From assembly GCA_002320245.1 (NCBI GenBank), contig DCKD01000051.1, positions 1 through 51,330 on the forward strand: a DNA stretch of 51,330 bases, given 5' to 3'. The stretch's first letter is position 1; each line of letters starts with the position of its first letter. Origin of the DNA: Lachnospiraceae bacterium UBA1683. Its GTDB lineage: Bacteria > Bacillota > Clostridia > Lachnospirales > Lachnospiraceae. Positions 23,786 through 33,000 of this stretch are shown here, in pieces. Both the position numbers and the translations under genes were made by a program. Under the pieces are notes generated by a model. That model made no database searches. It was not told the origin of the DNA and saw only the letters and a program-made list of their open reading frames with translations.

Positions 23786-25204
23786 ATGAATAAAGTAAAA
23801 AACAAATTGAGCCTTGCATTTATTTGTGTATGTATGATTATCTTTTCACAGGCTTTTGTATGTTTTGCGGCTGACGGAACGCTGCAGTTTTCAGATCCAT
23901 CAGGAAAAGTAGGGGAAGAGATTACAGTAACTGTGAAAATGGATGCAGGCGGCGCCGCAATCGGTGACGGCGATGTAACAGTATCCTATGATTCTTCGAA
24001 ACTGGAATTTGTCAGGGGAACAAATGCATCCGGCGGCGCCGGGACGGTTACATTGTCCGCATCCGGTACAGGGACAGAGACAGAACTGAATTATGATATG
24101 GTATTTAAAGCACTTGCGGAAGGAACGTCTACAATAGAAGTGACTTCTTCCACTGCGTACCTTTTTTCGGATGAGACATTAAATCTGCAGAATGGGGCGG
24201 CCACGGTTACTGTGGGAGCGGGCGATGGTACGGCAGCGGCAGCCGCACCGGCGGCAGGAGACGGAAGTATTGATATTTCCGGGACATCCTATTCCATTTA
24301 TAACGATTTTACAGACGCACTGATTCCGGATGGATTTTCAAAAACGGTAGTTTCCTGCAATGGGGCAGATTACAATGGGGTTCAGCAGGATGTTTCCGGC
24401 AGGAAATTCCTGTTTGTAATGCAGAACGGCTCAGAAACTCCCCTTATGGCATTGGACGATGAGAAAGGCGGGTTTATTCTTGCAGATCAGGTTGCGTTGT
24501 CAGAAAACCAATATATTTATATATTGGGGAATGGGAATGACAGCAAGCTGCCAAAGGGATTTGGTGAAACAACATTAAATCTGAACGGGACAACATTTCC
24601 AATCTGGCAGGACAGCAAGAACAAAGAGTTTTATCTTGTAAATGCACTTGGGCCATCCGGAGAGATTGGATTTTATCAGTATGACTCTGTAGATGGAACC
24701 TATCAGCGGTATGTGGCGCGGGACACAACTACGGCGGAAGATGAATCTCAGACAGGTAATAAAATGTTCAATAACGTCAAATCTGTTATTGATAAAAATC
24801 TGCTGGTTGTTATTGCAGTAACTGCAGTCGTATTTTTCATTCTGGTGTTGATTGTCATTATTCTGGCTGTTGTGATTGGCAAAAAAAACAGAGAGCTGGA
24901 TGAATTGTATGAAGAATACGATGAGGGGGACATGATTCCAAAGAATAAGAAAAATTCGAGGGAACAATTCATCGGAAGTGATAATTCGGATTATGAGGAC
25001 GAGTCGGATGACTATATGGAAGAGGATGTAGAATATCAGGATAATTTTGATGAAGACGGGTTCGATGATTATGATGATTATGAGGATGAGGAGCCGGATG
25101 AAGTACCGGTAAAGAAACAAAACCTCAAAGCACGTAAAGTTTCAAAAGCAGGAAGAAAAACAAACAATAAGGATGATTATGATATAGATTTTATTGATTT
25201 ATAG
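23786..25204 (+). CDS. Membrane-anchored cohesin-like domain protein
   Basis: A 472-residue protein with a signal peptide (cleavage near CFAADG, about 29), a cohesin-type beta-sandwich (about 32-145; LQFSDPSGKVGEEITVTVKM, SYDSSKLEFV, LNYDMVFKA), an Ala/Gly linker, a second extracellular region (about 165-320) with repeated SYSIYNDF/TFPIWQDS-like and FLFVMQNG/FYLVNALG-like strands, one transmembrane helix (about 345-372) and a very acidic cytoplasmic tail (Asp/Glu/Tyr) ending basic. Cohesins bind dockerins in cellulosomes, but here the protein sits next to an LCP ligase and no dockerin is in the window. Its function is unknown; a surface scaffold is an inference. Confidence 0.85.
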   Translation: MNKVKNKLSLAFICVCMIIFSQAFVCFAADGTLQFSDPSGKVGEEITVTVKMDAGGAAIGDGDVTVSYDSSKLEFVRGTNASGGAGTVTLSASGTGTETELNYDMVFKALAEGTSTIEVTSSTAYLFSDETLNLQNGAATVTVGAGDGTAAAAAPAAGDGSIDISGTSYSIYNDFTDALIPDGFSKTVVSCNGADYNGVQQDVSGRKFLFVMQNGSETPLMALDDEKGGFILADQVALSENQYIYILGNGNDSKLPKGFGETTLNLNGTTFPIWQDSKNKEFYLVNALGPSGEIGFYQYDSVDGTYQRYVARDTTTAEDESQTGNKMFNNVKSVIDKNLLVVIAVTAVVFFILVLIVIILAVVIGKKNRELDELYEEYDEGDMIPKNKKNSREQFIGSDNSDYEDESDDYMEEDVEYQDNFDEDGFDDYDDYEDEEPDEVPVKKQNLKARKVSKAGRKTNNKDDYDIDFIDL

Positions 25205-25212
25205 AAACCGAG

Positions 25213-25254
25213 GGCGGTTATTCAGTGTTATGCTGCTTAACCGCCTTCTTTTTT
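25213..25254 (+). terminator. Terminator after the cohesin-like gene
   Basis: GGCGGTTA (25213-25220) pairs perfectly with TAACCGCC (25238-25245), followed by TTCTTTTTT. It separates the glycan block from the glmS leader. Confidence 0.92.
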
Positions 25255-25272
25255 AATAATCATAGTCAAAGA

Positions 25273-25390
25273 CCCCGCTGCAACCAACGGGGCATCAAAT
25301 TTGACATGCCCCAAGGGGCGGAGTATTTGACCCCCGCGGCAGTTGCCAAATATCCATGTAAGCATGGCTGCTTGGCTCGTTGCTCGCGGG
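25273..25390 (+). promoter_or_regulatory. Structured leader upstream of glmS (not the glmS ribozyme)
   Basis: Three folded units fill the gap: CCCCG/CGGGG (25273-25277/25288-25292); GCCCC-AA-GGGGC (25308-25319); and a long arm, CCCGCG (25333-25338) with CGCGGG (25385-25390) enclosing GCCAA/TTGGC (25345-25349/25372-25376) and CCATG-TAAG-CATGG (25354-25367). The loop GCAAC (25280-25284) can pair with GTTGC at 25343-25347 or 25379-25383, a possible pseudoknot. It ends about 10 nt before the glmS ribosome site. The conserved core of the glmS ribozyme is not recognisable. A consensus TTGACA lies at 25301-25306 but no good -10 follows. This may be a regulatory RNA or a dispersed palindromic repeat. 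Confidence 0.5.
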
Positions 25391-25415
25391 AATAAATGAA
25401 AGGATGGAAAAGATT

Positions 25416-27242
25416 ATGTGTGGAATTGTAGGTTATGTAGGAGAACAGCAGGCTGCGCCGATTTTGCTAGATGGATTGGGAAAACTGGAATACAGGGGAT
25501 ATGACTCGGCAGGGATTGCGGTATATGACGGGGAAAACATAGAAATGAAGAAATCCAAAGGGAGGCTGAAGGTGCTGAACGAGTTGACGCACGACGGAGA
25601 GACCCTTCCGGGGACAATCGGAATCGGGCACACCAGATGGGCAACTCACGGAGAGCCTTCGGATGTGAATGCACATCCTCATTTTAACGAGGACAGGAGT
25701 ATTGTTGTTGTTCATAATGGAATTATTGAAAATTATTTAAAATTAAAGAATAAACTGATACGGAAAGGGTACCAGTTTATTTCCGATACGGATACAGAGG
25801 TGGTAGCGCACCTACTGGATTATTATTATGATGGAAACCCATTGCGCACTATCACGAAAATAATGCATCGTATGGAAGGCTCGTATGCATTGGGAATTAT
25901 GTTTAAAGAGCACCCGGATGAATTATATGCCGTTCGAAAAGACAGTCCTCTTATTGTGGGGCATACGAAAGGGGGATGTGTCATCGCGTCAGATGTCCCT
26001 GCAGTTTTGAGATATACAAGAGATGTATATTTTATTGAAAATGAAGAAATCGTCAGAATGACAAAGGAATCTATGGAATTTTTCAGTGTAGATGAAGAAC
26101 CGATTGAAAAACAGTCCACCCATATCGAATGGGATGTGGATGCGGCTGAAAAAGGCGGATATGAACATTTTATGCTAAAGGAGATGTATGAACAGCCAAA
26201 AGCAATTACGGATACGTTCTCTCCCAGAATCAAGAAAAATGATGTGGTCATTGAAGAACTGGGAATGACGGATGAAGATATCAAAGGAATCGGAAAGATT
26301 ATGATAGTTGCATGTGGTTCCGCTTATCATGCAGGTGTGACGGGCAAGTATGTGCTGGAAGGAATGGCACGTATCCCTGTCGAGGTGGATGTGGCATCGG
26401 AATATCGTTACCGTAATCCGTTGATTGAAGATGGAACTTTAGTTGTAATTATCAGTCAGTCCGGGGAGACCGCAGATTCGCTTGCCGCACTTCGTATGTC
26501 AAAGGAGAAGGGAGCAGGAGTACTTGGCATTGTCAATGTAGTCGGCAGCTCCATCGCAAGGGAGGCTGATAATGTCATGTATACATGGGCGGGACCTGAA
26601 ATCGCAGTAGCAACGACAAAAGCATATTCCTGTCAGTTGATTGCCATGTATTTGCTGGCAATGAAATTTGCAAAAGTAAGAGGGACTATCACAGACGGGG
26701 AATTAAAAGAATATATTGAGGATTTAAAACGGATTCCGGATCAAGTTGAGCTGCTGCTGAATAATAAACTGCGTGTACAAAAATTCGCGAACCGTTATCT
26801 TGCGGCAAGGGACGTATTCTTTATCGGAAGAGGCGTGGATTACGCAATTTCGATGGAGGGCTCTCTGAAATTAAAGGAAATTTCCTATATCCATTCAGAG
26901 GCATATGCTGCCGGAGAACTTAAGCACGGAACCATTTCGCTCGTAGAAGACGGAACGCTTGTGTTGGCTGTTTTGACACAGGAAGATTTATATAAGAAAA
27001 TGATTAGTAACATGGTAGAAGTGCGCACAAGGGGCGCGTTTGTCATGGCAGTCACAAATGAAGGGAATGACGAAGTAGAACGTGCGGCAGATTATGTGAT
27101 CTACATTCCGGAGACGAACAGGTATTTTACAAACTCACTGGCAATTATCCCATTACAATTATTCGGATACTATATTGCAGTCGGCAAAGGGTGTGATGTG
27201 GATAAGCCGAGAAATCTGGCAAAATCCGTAACGGTGGAATAA
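25416..27242 (+). CDS. glmS: Glutamine-fructose-6-phosphate aminotransferase (isomerizing)
   Basis: GlmS (608 residues) makes glucosamine-6-phosphate from fructose-6-phosphate and glutamine, the entry to UDP-GlcNAc and peptidoglycan. MCGIVGYVG gives the N-terminal catalytic Cys once Met is removed. The class II glutamine amidotransferase domain (about 1-220) shows HTRWATHG and SDTDTE. Two SIS isomerase domains follow, with CGSAYHAG, ISQSGETADS and the C-terminal ending KPRNLAKSVTVE. The ATG at 25416 is required because Cys must be residue 2; AAAGGA lies upstream. It stands alone behind a structured leader, about 10 kb from cdaAR. Confidence 0.98.
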   Translation: MCGIVGYVGEQQAAPILLDGLGKLEYRGYDSAGIAVYDGENIEMKKSKGRLKVLNELTHDGETLPGTIGIGHTRWATHGEPSDVNAHPHFNEDRSIVVVHNGIIENYLKLKNKLIRKGYQFISDTDTEVVAHLLDYYYDGNPLRTITKIMHRMEGSYALGIMFKEHPDELYAVRKDSPLIVGHTKGGCVIASDVPAVLRYTRDVYFIENEEIVRMTKESMEFFSVDEEPIEKQSTHIEWDVDAAEKGGYEHFMLKEMYEQPKAITDTFSPRIKKNDVVIEELGMTDEDIKGIGKIMIVACGSAYHAGVTGKYVLEGMARIPVEVDVASEYRYRNPLIEDGTLVVIISQSGETADSLAALRMSKEKGAGVLGIVNVVGSSIAREADNVMYTWAGPEIAVATTKAYSCQLIAMYLLAMKFAKVRGTITDGELKEYIEDLKRIPDQVELLLNNKLRVQKFANRYLAARDVFFIGRGVDYAISMEGSLKLKEISYIHSEAYAAGELKHGTISLVEDGTLVLAVLTQEDLYKKMISNMVEVRTRGAFVMAVTNEGNDEVERAADYVIYIPETNRYFTNSLAIIPLQLFGYYIAVGKGCDVDKPRNLAKSVTVE

Positions 27243-27384
27243 AAAACAAAGATTCTTTATAGATTGAACACAGATTCATCACAAAGAATGGCTATTATAT
27301 CAATATAAAGATAAGGTGATTGTTCAGAACAGCATATACAGCGGTTTATGTGATTGCCAAATACAAGAGAAAGAGGGAACTGGT

Positions 27385-28680
27385 ATGGAGAACCAATACA
27401 ATTACTATAATCCGGAAAACAACCAGGATCAGAATAATAGCCAGCCTGGTCATTCAAATTATGATAACAAAAGGAAGAGAGGAGTGCCAAAGGCACTGAT
27501 GGTAATCGGGCTTGCGATTATTTTTGGTGTAGTTTCCAGCGGTGTATTTCTTGCAACGAATTTTGTTGGGAGTAAGCTGCTCGGACTGAATAATAAGTCG
27601 GCGGCAAGCACAACGGCGTCATCTGGCAATGCAACGACGTTAAGCAAGTCTTCCAGTGTTGTCACATCAGATGTGTCTGCAATTGTAGACGATGTTATGC
27701 CTTCTGTCGTATCTATCACCAATATGGGGGTACAGGAAGTGCAGAACATCTGGGGACAGACGGCACAGTACCAGAGTGAGAGCTGTGGAACCGGAATCAT
27801 TATCTCAAAAACTGATTCCGAATTATTGATTGTAACAAATAATCATGTAATCGCAGACAGCGAGGCATTGACAGTTACATTTGATAACGATAAAAGTGTG
27901 GAGGCGGATGTCAAAGGAACGGACTCCGAACATGATTTAGCTGTCATTGCGATACCGTTGGATAAGATTCCGGAGGATACAATGGATACAATTTCTGTTG
28001 CGACATTGGGAGATTCCACAAAACTTCAGGTCGGAGAACCGGCGATTGCCATTGGCAACGCGATGGGGTATGGACAGTCTGTTACAACAGGCGTCATCAG
28101 CGCCGTCAACAGAGACAGCACAACAACCAATGAAAGTACCGGCGAGACACAAAGTACCGGGGTAAAACTGATTCAAACAGATGCTGCAATCAATCCCGGT
28201 AACAGCGGCGGACCACTTGTAAATGCAAACGGCGACGTCATTGGAATCAATTCTTCCAAACTGGCAAGCACAACAGTGGAAGGTATGGGATATGCAATCC
28301 CAATCAGCGATGTATCGGATATTATTGATAATCTGATGAACCAGGAGACAAAGCACAAAGTTGCCGATAATGAAAAGGGGTATCTTGGAATCAAAGGATA
28401 TGATGTAACGGCAGAAGGTTCTGAGCGTTACAATATGCCGGCTGGCGTATATGTAGCGGAACTGGTAAAAGGCGGCGGAGCTGAAAAAGCCGGACTTACA
28501 AAAGGCAACGTGATTACGGCCCTAAACGGGACAACTGTTAACAGCATGGAAAGCCTGCAGAAAGAACTCAGCTACTATGAGGTCGGAAAAACAGTATCCG
28601 TAACCATTCAGATTCCGGAAAACAATGGAGAATGGACAGAGAAGACAGTGGATGTAACACTGGGTAAAGCGTCTGAGTAA
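27385..28680 (+). CDS. HtrA/DegP-type membrane-anchored serine protease
   Basis: A 431-residue envelope quality-control protease. An Asn/Gln/Tyr-rich cytoplasmic head (1-30) leads to one transmembrane helix (about 36-58), then a Ser/Thr linker. The trypsin-like domain has the triad His154 (NNHVI), Asp184 (EHDLAV) and Ser274 (GNSGGP). A C-terminal PDZ domain (about 335-420) includes YLGIKG and ALNGTTVNS. The ATG at 27385 is preferred over an in-frame upstream start since the head is typical and a GAGGGA-type site is near. Transcription ends at the strong terminator at 28700. Confidence 0.96.
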   Translation: MENQYNYYNPENNQDQNNSQPGHSNYDNKRKRGVPKALMVIGLAIIFGVVSSGVFLATNFVGSKLLGLNNKSAASTTASSGNATTLSKSSSVVTSDVSAIVDDVMPSVVSITNMGVQEVQNIWGQTAQYQSESCGTGIIISKTDSELLIVTNNHVIADSEALTVTFDNDKSVEADVKGTDSEHDLAVIAIPLDKIPEDTMDTISVATLGDSTKLQVGEPAIAIGNAMGYGQSVTTGVISAVNRDSTTTNESTGETQSTGVKLIQTDAAINPGNSGGPLVNANGDVIGINSSKLASTTVEGMGYAIPISDVSDIIDNLMNQETKHKVADNEKGYLGIKGYDVTAEGSERYNMPAGVYVAELVKGGGAEKAGLTKGNVITALNGTTVNSMESLQKELSYYEVGKTVSVTIQIPENNGEWTEKTVDVTLGKASE

Positions 28681-28699
28681 AGTGCGGACAGAATAAGGA

Positions 28700-28742
28700 G
28701 ACAGTTTTACGTGGATTATTGCACGTAAAACTGTCTTTTTTT
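28700..28742 (+). terminator. Terminator after the HtrA-type gene
   Basis: A perfect 14-bp stem (28700-28713 with 28722-28735; GACAGTTTTACGTG and its complement) with an 8-nt loop and TTTTTTT. Confidence 0.96.
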
Positions 28743-28751
28743 CTATGAGTC

Positions 28752-28780
28752 TATACAAGTCTTCAAATAAATGATAGAAT
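28752..28780 (+). promoter_or_regulatory. Promoter of glf
   Basis: TATACA (28752-28757) and TAGAAT (28775-28780) with 17-bp spacing. Moderate match to consensus, well placed 40 bp upstream of the glf start and just after a terminator. Confidence 0.5.
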
Positions 28781-28821
28781 AAACCCATCTGTAGATTTTT
28801 AGTGAGAAAGGAAATGTAAGC

Positions 28822-29916
28822 ATGAATTACGATTATCTGGTAGTTGGAGCCGGATTGTATGGAGCAGTTATGGCACATGAATTGCATAAAAGAGGAAAAC
28901 GTTGTCTCGTGATAGACAAACGTCCTCATATTGCCGGAAATATATATTGTGAAGACATTGAGGGAATCCATGTGCACAAATATGGCGCTCATATCTTCCA
29001 TACGTCCGATAAGAACATCTGGGATTATATGAACCAGTTCGCTGAGTTTAACAATTATATCAATTCACCAATTGCAGTCTATAAGGATGAACTGTACAAC
29101 CTGCCGTTTAATATGAACACGTTCAGTAGGATGTGGGGGATACGGACACCGCAGGAAGCAAAGGAAATGATTGAAAGTCAGGTAAAAGAAACGGGGATTA
29201 CCGAGCCGAAGAATCTGGAAGAACAGGGGCTGTCCCTCGTAGGAAAAGACGTATTCGAAAAGCTGGTGAAAGGATATACGGAAAAGCAGTGGGGAAGAGA
29301 CTGCAAAGATTTACCGGCATTTATTATCAAACGTTTGCCGGTGCGGTTTACCTATGACAACAATTACTTCAATGACCGTTATCAAGGAATCCCGATAGGT
29401 GGTTATACTTCAATCGTGGAAAAAATGCTGGATGGCATAGAGGTGCGGACGAATACAGATTTCTTCGAATTCAGGAAAGAAAATCCGGATATAGCAGAAA
29501 AGATTATTTTTACAGGCATGATTGATGAATATTTTGGATATCAGCTTGGCACATTAGAGTACCGCTCCGTCAGATTTGAAACTGAAGTTCTGGACTGTGA
29601 TAATTACCAGGGAAATGCGGTTGTAAATTATACGGAAAAAGAAGTGCCCTATACGAGGGTCATTGAGCACAAGCACTTCGAGTTCGGAAAGCAGGAAAAG
29701 ACGGTGATTTCAAGAGAATATCCTTCCGAGTGGGAAGTAGGAATGGAGCCGTATTATCCGGTGAACGATGAGAAAAATACCAGATTATTTGAGAAATATA
29801 AGGAACTGGCAAAAAAGGAGAAGAATGTGACTTTTGGCGGCAGGCTTGGCAATTATCAATACTATGATATGGATAAGGTTGTGGCGGCTGCGTTGGGAAA
29901 ATTCGAAGAAGTGTAA
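28822..29916 (+). CDS. glf: UDP-galactopyranose mutase
   Basis: Glf (364 residues) is a flavoenzyme that converts UDP-galactopyranose to UDP-galactofuranose for surface glycans. The N-terminal FAD-binding motif VVGAGLYGAVMAHEL is followed by HIAGNIY, YGAHIFHT, the substrate-binding region with NRYQGIPIGGYT-like sequence (here NDRYQGIPIGGYTS) and the C-terminal GRLGNYQYYDMD motif that closes the active site. Length is normal. It is monocistronic between a terminator and the hydrolase gene, and implies that galactofuranose is part of a glycan of this organism. Confidence 0.97.
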   Translation: MNYDYLVVGAGLYGAVMAHELHKRGKRCLVIDKRPHIAGNIYCEDIEGIHVHKYGAHIFHTSDKNIWDYMNQFAEFNNYINSPIAVYKDELYNLPFNMNTFSRMWGIRTPQEAKEMIESQVKETGITEPKNLEEQGLSLVGKDVFEKLVKGYTEKQWGRDCKDLPAFIIKRLPVRFTYDNNYFNDRYQGIPIGGYTSIVEKMLDGIEVRTNTDFFEFRKENPDIAEKIIFTGMIDEYFGYQLGTLEYRSVRFETEVLDCDNYQGNAVVNYTEKEVPYTRVIEHKHFEFGKQEKTVISREYPSEWEVGMEPYYPVNDEKNTRLFEKYKELAKKEKNVTFGGRLGNYQYYDMDKVVAAALGKFEEV

Positions 29917-29981
29917 AATATATACAAAATTTTTATAGAAGAATGAAAAAACTGAAAAAACTAGAAAAGTCAGAAGAAACA

Positions 29982-29990
29982 TGTTACAAT
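29982..29990 (+). promoter_or_regulatory. Possible promoter of the large hydrolase gene
   Basis: TGTTACAAT is an extended -10-like element about 50 bp before the hydrolase start; no good -35 is seen. It overlaps one copy of the ATGTTACAA motif noted in the findings. Confidence 0.35.
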
Positions 29991-30038
29991 TTTATTAACT
30001 TTGTAAATTTAGGCACATTTAAGAGGAGATAAGGGAGT

Positions 30039-33000
30039 ATGAAAAGAGCGAAAAAAGCACTTGCATTGCTGTTGGCGGTCATAATGTGTATTACATCAGG
30101 CTTGACGGTCTTAGCAGCAGAAGAATCAGCCGTGGCAGAGACAACGGGTAATTCATCAATAAACGGGCAAAATACGGTGGAATCTCAAACTCTGGAGACC
30201 GAGACGGATGAATCAGTGGAGCAGAATATAGAAGGTAATGATAATACAAGCGTTCAATCTGATCAGCAAGTTGTCCAATCAGAAGAACAGTCTATAAATC
30301 AGGAAACAGTCACTGATACAGAGAAACAACGGGCGTTTGAATACGTGTATATGGACGAGCAGACTGTAAATATTCCGGATGAGCAGAATATTGTGATTGC
30401 ATTCGCTGATACTTCCATTGTATTAGAATCAGCGGTTTTACATTATAGTATGCCGGAGAGTGGAACACTGTATGATTTGTCTGCATCCAATATTGTAGCA
30501 AATACAGTTCTTTTTAAGACAGCATATACAGATGTATCTCAAGTTGGAAATTATAAGTTGGATAGTATTACATACCGGATTTCCGGTCATGCCGAGGATA
30601 TAAATGTCAGCTTTTCGGAGCAAGATGTACTGGCAGAATATACAGTTACAACAGAACCGGAAACGAAAGAGCAGAGTGAACCACCAGCAGAAAATCAGGA
30701 AGAAGTTCCGGAAGTGACGGTGTATTCATTGGATGATTCTGGAAATGTGGTAGAACAAGGCGGAGAGACAGAGAATATCGAATCAACAGTGGAATCTGTA
30801 CTGTCAGTGGCGGATGCAGAAGGAACATCAGAAGGCGCAGAGAATGATGCAAGACTGGCGGATGTTCCTGCTATGGTATCGGCGGAAGCAGCAACGTCTG
30901 AGAGCAGAGCGGCAAATAAAGTAGTAGTAATCTGTGCCGGGCATGATGCAACACATACAGGTGCAAGAGGAAACGGTCTTAAAGAAGAAGAACTTACATG
31001 GAAAGTAGCACAGTATTGCAAAGCTGAATTGGAACAGTACTATGGAGTGACAGTATACTTAGACAGAAGTTCTGTTAACTGTGCTTACCCTGGCAGAGAT
31101 ATGTCCTATTGTTTGAATCAAAGAGTATATGATGCCCATGCAAAAGGAGCCAGCGTTTTTGTTGATATTCATTTCAATTCAGTGAATGGTGTGAGTACGG
31201 CTGCAAATGGATCCGAAGTATATTACCCAAATAATAGCTATAGCACAGCAATCCATCAGGACGGAGCAAATCTAGCAAATAACATTTTGGCTCAGCTAGA
31301 GGCACTGGGGCTTACAAATCGTGGTGCACAAGTGAAAAATGCTACAACCGAAGGCGGGTATAGACCAGAGTATGATGACCAAGGCAGAATAGAAGATTAT
31401 TATACAACCAATAATCTCAGTAAATCACTGGGGATGACAGGAATTATTGTCGAGCATGCATTTCTTGACAATGCAGGTGATGCTGCAAAACTGAAGAATG
31501 AGTCATTTTTAAAACAACTTGGTGTTGCAGATGCGAAAGGAATTGCGAATACATATGGTTTGAGTAAAATGGACTATTCTCCTGTATATGATTATGATTA
31601 TTATATCAATCATTACGCCGATTTGAAAACAGCGTTTGGTAATGATAAAACGGCAGCATTTAATCATTTTATTACAAATGGAATGCAAGAGGGGCGTCAA
31701 GCGAGTGCAGAATTTAATGTATGGGTATATAAAGATAACTATGCGGACCTGAGAAAAGCATTTGGAAATGATTTAAAAGCATATTATGAGCATTATCTTA
31801 CAATTGGAAAAGCGGAGGGACGTACAGCAGTAAAAAAAGATGATTCCGATAATGGTGCAGACACGAAGCCCACTCAGACAAAAGGGACAACGGTATATAA
31901 AGGCGTGGATTACGCGGCGGTATATGATTTTCAGTATTATATAACGAAATATGCAGACTTGAAAAAAGTATTTCAATATGATGATGCGGGAGCACTTGAA
32001 CATTTCGTAGAGACTGGAATGAGAGAAGGCCGACAGGCAAAAGATTCTTTCGATGTAAATTCATACAGGAATCAATATGCGGATTTAAGAAAAGCGTTTG
32101 GAAGTAATTTGAAATTATATTATGAGCATTATATAAATACAGGTAAAAAGGAAGGAAGAAAAGCAACCGGCGTAACCGAATTACAAAATGCAACTACTGT
32201 ATATAAAGGAGTAGATTACGCGGTAGTATATGATTTTAATTATTATATTGCAAAATACGATGACTTGAAAAAAGTATTTCGGTATGACGAAGAGGGAGCG
32301 CTAGCTCATTTTGTGGAAAATGGAATGGGAGAAGGCCGACAGGCAAAAGATTCTTTTGATGTAAAATCATACAGAAACCAATACGCAGATTTAAGAAAAG
32401 CGTTTGGAAGTAATTTGAAATTATATTATGAACATTATATAAATACAGGCAAAAAAGAAGGAAGAAAGGCAACCGGCGTAACCGAATTGCAAAATGCAAC
32501 TACTATATATAAAGGAGTAGATTACGCAGCGGTTTATGATTTTAATTATTATATTGCAAAATATGATGACTTAAAAAAAGTATTTCGGTATGACGAAGAG
32601 GGAGCACTAGCTCATTTTGTGGAAAACGGAATGGGAGAAGGCCGACAGGCGAAAGACTCTTTTAATGTTAGAATATATAAAAATAACTACAGGGATTTGC
32701 AAAATGCATTTGGAAATAATAACAAGTTGTATTATTTACATTATATTAATATCGGAAAAAGCGAGGGAAGAACTGCAGTAGAGGAGATAGCAGAACCGCT
32801 AAATTCTATTATGGGGACAACTTCAACAACAGTAGAGCAGATGGTACGATATTTTAATTCAAAAGCTACATATCCGACGGCGGAATTGGAAAAAGGAGGA
32901 GCAAGTGATATCCGTACATTCTGCCAGATTTATGTTGAAGAGGCGAAAAAGGAAGGAGTGCGTGCTGAAGTAGCATTTGCTCAGGCAATGAAAGAAACCA

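Noticed and set aside
25261..25415. glmS self-cleaving ribozyme
   Set aside because: The position is right, but the conserved ribozyme core and pseudoknot sequences were not found; the folds seen are different.
29917..30038. ydaO-type c-di-AMP riboswitch before the hydrolase gene
   Set aside because: Such switches often precede wall hydrolases, but this 122-nt leader is AT-rich and lacks the G-rich conserved core.
31570..32781. CRISPR-like or intergenic tandem repeats
   Set aside because: The 306-bp periodic repeats are in frame inside the hydrolase gene and encode binding motifs; there are no short repeats with unique spacers.
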